From: CAVOBC01 sp963693635
GTDB taxonomy: Bacteria > Pseudomonadota > Gammaproteobacteria > Pseudomonadales > Azotimanducaceae
Assembly (NCBI GenBank): GCA_963693635.1
Contig: CAVOBC010000224.1
Span: forward strand, 1-7,896
Length of the DNA: 7,896 nt
Direction of reading: 5' to 3'
Positions within the stretch are counted from its first letter, which is position 1. Each line of letters starts with the position of its first letter. A model generated the notes under the pieces. The model saw nothing but the letters and a program-made list of their open reading frames with translations. It was not told the origin of the DNA and did not search any database. Shown here one piece after another: positions 6,801 to 7,896 of this stretch. Both the position numbers and the translations under genes were made by a program.

Positions 6801-7892
6801 GCCCTGCACCTTCTCGAGGATTCTGCTTGCGGCACCAGGATCACCATCAAGATATGCCGAAAAGACTGCCAGATTGGTCGAAAGATGCCCTGCATCAACT
6901 CCTTGGGTCACGAACACGAGTGGCGTTCCGCCCGAGAGCCCCCCACTGACATGACAGGCAATGCAGTTGCCCTGGACAATCGGCGAGCCAACCTCTGCGG
7001 TGAAGACACTTTCGGCAGTTGGCGGGGAGGACGCGCCGCCACCGCGCAGCGCGACGCTGGTAGCACCGCGCGTCGTGCCACCCTCGTCGGTAAAGCGCAG
7101 GAAGAGACGGCGCCCCGCCGGGTCAAAGGGCACCTCTTCCTGAGATGCAACAAAGATAGCGAACGTCGGTGTCGCATTGGCGGCTATCTCGACGGTCACC
7201 GACTCCGCGACTGTCGCGAGACACACGCCGGAGGCAGGATCAGTCTGGCAAATGAGGATCGTCGCGGTCGTGCCGCCGGTCGCTTCGCCCGTTACCGTCA
7301 TCAAACCGACGCTGCCGACGTTGACCGATGCGACCGAGAAAAAGCCGAGTCCATTGTCCATCGGAAGCTCGACGATTCCCGTGTTACCAACCGTCGCTGA
7401 CAGCGCTACGACATCCGGCACAGGCTCGCTTGATGCTGAAAAGAGGAGCGTGTTCAGCCCTTCTACTTCCACCGCAGGACCGTCGTTGTCACAGACAAAG
7501 GTAAACGCCAGCTCAACCGGAGATACGACGGACCCTAGCGTCACCCCAACAACAAAGCTCTGGGAGCCACCACTCGGCAGATCGACCGCGGCATCCCGAT
7601 CACCGATCGGCAGGTTGCTCGCCGGGTCAGTCGCCTGAAAGAAGAAATCCGCATCGATCGCCGTTGCGAGTTCGATGCGACAGTTTTGCGGGGAAACCGT
7701 GCCCGAATGAATCAATGTCGCGAAGGCTGTCGCGGTCTGATCGACTTGAACCGAGCGACTTGCCGGCAATGTTGACGAGAAGAGCGCCGCCTGGGCCACC
7801 GGGCCGAAGCAAATCAGCAACAAACCGCAAAGCAGTCGACAAAGCCCTTGTGGACGCCTCCGCCCCACCGAATGCTCCTGGAGGTACCGCAT
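3846..7892 (-). CDS. Large exported multi-domain c-type cytochrome, DUF1592/DUF1588-like with CBM60-like segment
   Basis: This 1348-residue protein has a Sec signal peptide (hydrophobic core 21-30, cleavage near AQA35|ALF). Residues 36-285 form beta-type domains with paired cysteines (for example ICQTDPASGVC). Residues 293-497 are two tandem heme modules with CIACH (310-314) and CIGCH (416-420). From about 515 the protein resembles Planctomycete/proteobacterial DUF1549-DUF1592-DUF1588 proteins: ASLILTG (530-536), DRPYTEVLTADYLMVN (647-662), RNRARARWTLYHFLG (744-758), and CTVCHSTLDP with a third CXXCH at 787-791. Residues 1087-1202 carry DNDYY...DRNLVVD and GDQAG (1198-1202), like calcium-dependent CBM60-type xylan-binding domains. 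The C-terminus is aromatic (WRVVIAYLMSDYKYLYI). Three covalent c-type hemes in the periplasm or at the surface are predicted, so a redox role is likely; the substrate is unknown. ATG 7892 sits four bases from the window edge, and GTG 7868 with a strong AGGAG is an equally good start. The Pfam-style labels come from recalled motifs. Confidence 0.85.
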   Translation of the reverse strand: MRYLQEHSVGRRRPQGLCRLLCGLLLICFGPVAQAALFSSTLPASRSVQVDQTATAFATLIHSGTVSPQNCRIELATAIDADFFFQATDPASNLPIGDRDAAVDLPSGGSQSFVVGVTLGSVVSPVELAFTFVCDNDGPAVEVEGLNTLLFSASSEPVPDVVALSATVGNTGIVELPMDNGLGFFSVASVNVGSVGLMTVTGEATGGTTATILICQTDPASGVCLATVAESVTVEIAANATPTFAIFVASQEEVPFDPAGRRLFLRFTDEGGTTRGATSVALRGGGASSPPTAESVFTAEVGSPIVQGNCIACHVSGGLSGGTPLVFVTQGVDAGHLSTNLAVFSAYLDGDPGAASRILEKVQGGLSHGGGVRLGPTSAEFASLQSFLTLLASSLLPTAEEAFLETVSIPIVQGICIGCHVVDGLSGHTPIVFARAEGDAMHESTNLDVFRSYVAGDADAIDRILDKVQGLRSHGGGLQLAGGSTALADLAAFLALLGDEPTASAPEAFAVANLFEEVGMASPESTLARASLILTGAAPTAELQIRVRDGGEAELARAVRDLMQGPGFHQFLIEGANDRLLTDRYLNEDVLKQSDAKFVRHTNKLHSLRIEATATGDYRPLREWRALSAYGHARAPLELIAHVVEGDRPYTEVLTADYLMVNFWSAEALGSLASFGSGTDVDDFVPSTIGRYYRDGAGKKVRFVDFDVGVVVDDPGPLATVYPHAGVLNTPVFLRRYPSTDTNRNRARARWTLYHFLGEDVENRAVRTTDPVALADQDNPTLKNSHCTVCHSTLDPVAGAFQNYGDTGLYKDQRGGADSLPGAYKRAAGDDYRFGDSWYHDMRFPGFEGDLIDDPNASLQWLASRIAGDRRFGDAAVRFWWPALMGGEMLSSGGEPGDFTFAARTLAFGAQQETMKRLAAEFTAPESDFKLKDLLVGLVMSPWFRAHEVAVGDDLRLAALDDAGTDKLLTPSQLSRKTRSVTGFEWGAWPRGTVRQIQGALDSDFRLYYGGIDSDGVVVRASDMTAVMAGVAEAHATEAACPIVYKEFLLADGRRRLFNGVDRSVTPILEFRDRFDVMAGGFGDRQSFEISGELERGERNVVLRFDNDYYVAADGVDRNLVVDMLRVYDSSGGLVQQIEYERADDPLSLIDAECGSSRLDSGAEGADDVFVLWSSCNVSVPIELPRADEYRFEVTAYGDQAGADNVIMSVWVNAPVGDLQNSRGAMRIREKLAELHQQMLSEEVSADSPEVDHTFELLTETWLARRELGNPQWYPGGMSCSWFSDFNFFDGLSLEDPYIERGDGGYRWDFDKTGRWFESQDLGDADFMLQTWRVVIAYLMSDYKYLYI
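6402..7016 (-). repeat. Tandem duplication of a 106-residue CXXCH module inside the large gene
   Basis: Residues 293-391 and 399-497 align without a gap at a spacing of exactly 106 residues. By hand count about 55 of 99 positions are identical. Shared features are PIVQGxCIxCHV, GLSGxTPxVF, HxSTNLxVF, RILxKVQG, SHGGG and FLxLL. Besides the CXXCH histidines, H336/H442 and H368/H474 are conserved. The first copy has no methionine at all, so the distal heme ligand is unlikely to be Met; a conserved His is the better candidate. The pattern is an internal gene duplication that has diverged at the sequence level but kept its length. Confidence 0.9.
7875..7879 (-). promoter_or_regulatory. Shine-Dalgarno AGGAG that favours a GTG start at 7868
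   Basis: AGGAG on the minus strand lies six bases before GTG 7868, which is in frame with the large gene (codon 9 counted from ATG 7892). Starting there gives a compact signal peptide beginning MGRRRPQG. The upstream region of ATG 7892 is outside the window, so its own ribosome site cannot be judged. Confidence 0.5.
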
Positions 7893-7896
7893 TCCA

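Noticed and set aside
5967..7400. Plus-strand open frame of 477 codons
   Set aside because: It lies wholly antisense to the large cytochrome-like gene. Its translation is Arg/Cys/His-rich without domain-like motifs, and the minus strand has a strong signal peptide and CXXCH motifs. It is a high-GC shadow frame.

Overview
The window looks like a piece of a chromosome from a Gram-negative, high-GC bacterium (about 60% GC by eye). Every gene I can support lies on the minus strand, and every product carries an export or membrane-targeting signal. The protein families (DUF1592/DUF1588-like c-type cytochrome, DUF1501 Tat protein, secreted metzincin protease) fit a proteobacterium, perhaps an uncultured gammaproteobacterium. 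That placement is a guess from family knowledge, because there is no rRNA or other marker gene here.

In transcription order, from the right end to the left, the layout is as follows. (1) 7892-3846 encodes a 1348-residue Sec-exported protein. It has N-terminal beta-type domains, two tandem 106-residue CXXCH modules, a divergent DUF1549/DUF1592/DUF1588-like core with a third CXXCH, a segment like a calcium-dependent carbohydrate-binding (CBM60-type) domain, and an aromatic C-terminus. (2) Thirteen bases later, 3832-2513 encodes a 439-residue DUF1501 protein with a clear twin-arginine signal. (3) Eighteen bases later, 2494-1853 encodes a 213-residue protein with one N-terminal membrane anchor and a beta-rich C-terminal domain that resembles propeptide domains of secreted metzincins. 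(4) After a 142-base gap, 1710-1 encodes the first 570 residues of a secreted zinc metalloprotease with HEAGHIMGLTH and a Met-turn. It runs off the left edge.

Genes 1 to 3 are spaced like one operon. Pairing of DUF1501 proteins with large CXXCH-containing DUF1592/DUF1588 or DUF1800 proteins is a known recurring pattern of unknown function. Additions that caught my attention here are the membrane-anchored propeptide-like protein directly before a metzincin that has no recognisable prodomain of its own, and the duplicated heme module without a conserved methionine. A cautious model is an exported redox and/or carbohydrate-binding surface complex with an associated protease. No biochemical role can be assigned from sequence alone. 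The plus strand holds only long shadow frames typical of high-GC DNA. I saw no tRNA, rRNA, CRISPR array, insertion sequence or convincing terminator.
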